DNA of 17,340 bases from CAYURR01 sp964446745 (GTDB lineage: Bacteria; Bacillota; Clostridia; Lachnospirales; WQUN01), in NCBI GenBank assembly GCA_964446745.1, contig CAYURR010000044.1:1-17340 (forward strand), written 5' to 3'. The notes beneath the pieces are model-generated. The model had not been told where the DNA came from and searched no databases. It saw only the letters and a list, made by a program, of their open reading frames with translations. The translations under genes and the position numbers were made by a program. Shown here in pieces: positions 15,402-17,340 of this stretch. Position 1 is the stretch's first letter, and every line of letters begins with the position of its first letter.

Positions 15402-16423
15402 AATATTCTACCGATGCGTTCCAGTCATGGCTTTACGAGCACTGTAAGCCCGCGGAAAACCTTCTTGACTGCGACGCATCCCGTATACCTTCGCTACTCG
15501 CAGAGAAGCGAATGAACCTCGAGAAATGCCTCGGTCTGGATCGTCTGATGGCCTTTGAACAAGAGCAGCCACCGACCTTTGACTGGACCGATCAGACGGT
15601 GATGGACGGTTACATACAGCACTTGGGCGAACACACGAGCCTGCCGCAGCTGGTCATGCCTCTCCACCGCCTCGAACCGGAAAACGCAGACCATGCCGCT
15701 CCCACCGTGATCTACTGCCACGGGCACGGTAACGGCGCAACCGAGGTCGTCGATCCGGCATGTGCGGAACTCTATCAAAAGACCCTACCAATTTCGCTTG
15801 TAAAACGCGGTTACCGCGTGCTGGTACCCGAGCTGTTCGGCTTTGGCAAAGTCGTGATGGAGGGCTTTAAGGAAAAGGAACAAGCCGGATGCTACGCTAA
15901 TTCCACACGGCTGTTGATGCACGGGCTTACGACCGCCGGTGTGCGCGTACTTCAGACGCTGCAGATCGTCAAATACCTGAACGATAGGGGCTGCGAACCA
16001 TTTTTAGCGGGCATATCGGGCGGCGGCCTCGTTGCGTCATTTGCTGCAGCTCTGGCCGAGCATTACGGCCTCAGGATTAAGGGCGCGTTTATCTCCGGAT
16101 ATACAAACACCTTCCTCGGCAGCTCAATGGCCATGCATCATTGCATAGACAATTTTATACCCGATATCCTCTCATACATGGAGGAGCCCGAGCTGATCGC
16201 ATTGGCCGCTCCTATATCGATGTTGATCTCCTCCGGTATCGAGGATCCGATCTTCCCGATCGAGCATACCCGCGCGGCCATAGACGAGATCAAGGCCATT
16301 TATGACCGTTTCGGAAACAAGGATCTCATCGGGGTCGAATTGTTTGACTCGGGTCACGAGATCTCGGAGAATGCCATCTACGAATGGCTCAAGCGTTATG
16401 AGCATAAACACTATGAGCGTTAA
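15398..16423 (+). CDS. Alpha/beta hydrolase (dienelactone-hydrolase / acetyl-esterase-like)
   Basis: 341 residues. No signal peptide, so cytoplasmic. After an N-terminal cap of about 100 residues, the core begins with TVIYCHGHGNG (oxyanion-hole region), then RGYRVLVPELFGFG, the nucleophile elbow G-I-S207-G-G-G, D283 in SSGIEDPIFP, and H320 in DSGHEIS, a complete Ser-Asp-His triad in the expected order. This resembles the abhydrolase families around dienelactone hydrolase and acetyl xylan esterase. The natural ester is unknown. It starts inside the tcdA stop (ATGA) and its end overlaps the following HTH-thioesterase gene by about 11 bases. A link to acyl or acetyl ester metabolism with the thioesterase is possible but unproven. 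Confidence 0.85.
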   Translation: MKYSTDAFQSWLYEHCKPAENLLDCDASRIPSLLAEKRMNLEKCLGLDRLMAFEQEQPPTFDWTDQTVMDGYIQHLGEHTSLPQLVMPLHRLEPENADHAAPTVIYCHGHGNGATEVVDPACAELYQKTLPISLVKRGYRVLVPELFGFGKVVMEGFKEKEQAGCYANSTRLLMHGLTTAGVRVLQTLQIVKYLNDRGCEPFLAGISGGGLVASFAAALAEHYGLRIKGAFISGYTNTFLGSSMAMHHCIDNFIPDILSYMEEPELIALAAPISMLISSGIEDPIFPIEHTRAAIDEIKAIYDRFGNKDLIGVELFDSGHEISENAIYEWLKRYEHKHYER

Positions 16424-17340
16424 CGACAACATCATCCGGGCACGCGAAAAGCGCGGATATTCACAGACGCAGCTGGCCAATCTGCTCGGTATACCGCAGC
16501 CCACATACGCTTGCTACGAGCTCGGCAAGCGTCGCATACCGCTGTCGTTGATCATGCGGCTGTCAGAGGTGTTAGGCATGGGCGTCGACCATTTGCTCAC
16601 GACCAAGCGATTGCCTGTGGGCTTCGAGACGGCGGTGACCGTGGGCTTCTCGGATGTAGACGAGGGCTTGCGTGCAAAAACCGCCAAGCTTGTCGAGTAT
16701 ATGCAGGAGAGCTCTATTCTGCACACAGAGAGCACAGGCCATCCGATGTCATGGTATCGTGCGAACAGCCGAGGCTTTTTGCTCACGAACTGGCAGATTG
16801 AGATCTACGACTACCCGATATTTCAGAACAGTCTGACCGTGCGCACCTGGCCCACCTATCTGAAGGGCTTTGTGGCCGAGCGTTCGTTTTGCATAACAAA
16901 CGCCGCACGTAAGGAGATCGTAAAAGCAAACAGCGGCTGGATATTCTGCGATCTATCAAAGCGGGAGCCCGCAAAGGCCCCACCCGAGCTGATGGCACAG
17001 TACGGCACGCCCGGCGACTACGCAATTCCAAAGGACTACAAGATCACCGCCCCGGATAACAACCCCGAGTTTGCATATGTTACGCATGGCACGTTCACCG
17101 CGAGCCGCCGCGACATCGACTGCAACGCACACATAAACAATGTGCGATATCTGGAATGGGCACTCGACTACATCCCATACGATGCGGTATCCGCTTTGCA
17201 TGTGTCAAAGGTAAAGATCATATATAAGAAGGAATGCACCTGCGGCGAAGCGGTTCGCGTAGACGTATACGGAAGTGCCGCCTCCGACGAATGGATATGT
17301 ATAATACGTAACAACAACGACGAGAATATAGTCTATGCGC
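16413..17340 (+). CDS. XRE-type HTH fused to acyl-ACP thioesterase (cut by right edge)
   Basis: The frame from the ATG at 16413 stays open to the edge (309 residues seen). Residues 5-62 form a Cro/C1-type helix-turn-helix (IIRAREKRGYSQTQLANLLG, PQPTYACYELGKRRIPLSLI, LSEVLGMGVDHLL). From about 70 the protein becomes a FatA/FatB-like acyl-ACP thioesterase: FSDVDEGLRAKTAKLVEYMQ, the FLLTNWQIEIYDYP segment, VRTWPTYLKGFVAERSF, and in the second hot-dog D236-C-N238-A-H240-INNVRYLEW with E274-C275 in YKKEC. These match the catalytic Asp, Asn, His and Glu I recall from plant FatB, including the 34-residue His-to-Glu distance. It should release free fatty acid from acyl-ACP, while the HTH suggests DNA binding. 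No strong ribosome binding site is visible for this ATG or for the in-frame ATG at 16398. The overlap with the hydrolase gene suggests coupled translation. Confidence 0.88.
   Translation, partial: MSVNDNIIRAREKRGYSQTQLANLLGIPQPTYACYELGKRRIPLSLIMRLSEVLGMGVDHLLTTKRLPVGFETAVTVGFSDVDEGLRAKTAKLVEYMQESSILHTESTGHPMSWYRANSRGFLLTNWQIEIYDYPIFQNSLTVRTWPTYLKGFVAERSFCITNAARKEIVKANSGWIFCDLSKREPAKAPPELMAQYGTPGDYAIPKDYKITAPDNNPEFAYVTHGTFTASRRDIDCNAHINNVRYLEWALDYIPYDAVSALHVSKVKIIYKKECTCGEAVRVDVYGSAASDEWICIIRNNNDENIVYA

Noticed and set aside
16511..16801. Short open frame inside the last gene
   Set aside because: It is out of frame with the HTH-thioesterase, which runs open through the region with intact domain motifs.

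Overview
The window looks like a chromosomal stretch from an anaerobic, Gram-positive Clostridia-type bacterium (Bacillota), probably an uncultured lineage of roughly balanced base composition. The inference rests on a bifunctional Rel next to a metallo-beta-lactamase-fold hydrolase, a YitT/DUF2179 membrane protein, SpoIID/LytB and GerMN proteins, S-layer-homology (SLH) repeats, GGAGG-type ribosome binding sites and sigma-A-type promoters. No rRNA, tRNA, CRISPR array or insertion sequence was found, and no stretch longer than about 300 bases lacks a gene.

Layout. (1) Bases 1-2459, minus strand: rel (stringent response) followed by the start of a metal-dependent hydrolase that runs off the left edge. 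(2) Bases 2460-3431: a divergent promoter region, then a plus-strand secreted SH3b protein with its own promoter and a strong terminator. (3) Bases 3432-12567, minus strand, read from right to left: a large SpoIID/LytB-domain lipoprotein, a DeoR-family regulator, a YitT-family membrane protein, a GerMN-domain lipoprotein whose stop overlaps the start of rsmA (ksgA), a GH51 alpha-L-arabinofuranosidase, and an SLH-anchored zinc peptidase. Internal promoters before the DeoR gene and before the GerMN gene suggest at least three transcription units. (4) Bases 12703-17340, plus strand: an Rpn/PD-(D/E)XK 'transposase-like' nuclease, an Ldh2-family 2-hydroxyacid dehydrogenase, then tcdA, an alpha/beta hydrolase and a final gene cut by the right edge, the last three with overlapping ends.

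The most interesting object is that last gene (16413 to the right edge). It encodes an XRE/Cro-type helix-turn-helix fused to an acyl-ACP thioesterase (FatA/FatB-type double hot-dog) in which the catalytic Asp-Asn-His and Glu-Cys motifs are preserved. This resembles in concept the FapR arrangement (DNA-binding domain plus hot-dog fold that senses a fatty-acid precursor), but is built from different families. It could be an autoregulated or lipid-sensing thioesterase.

A second theme is the cell surface. SpoIID/LytB, GerMN, SLH-peptidase and SH3b proteins are all predicted to be exported, so this neighbourhood contributes several envelope-remodelling proteins around housekeeping genes (rel, rsmA, tcdA).
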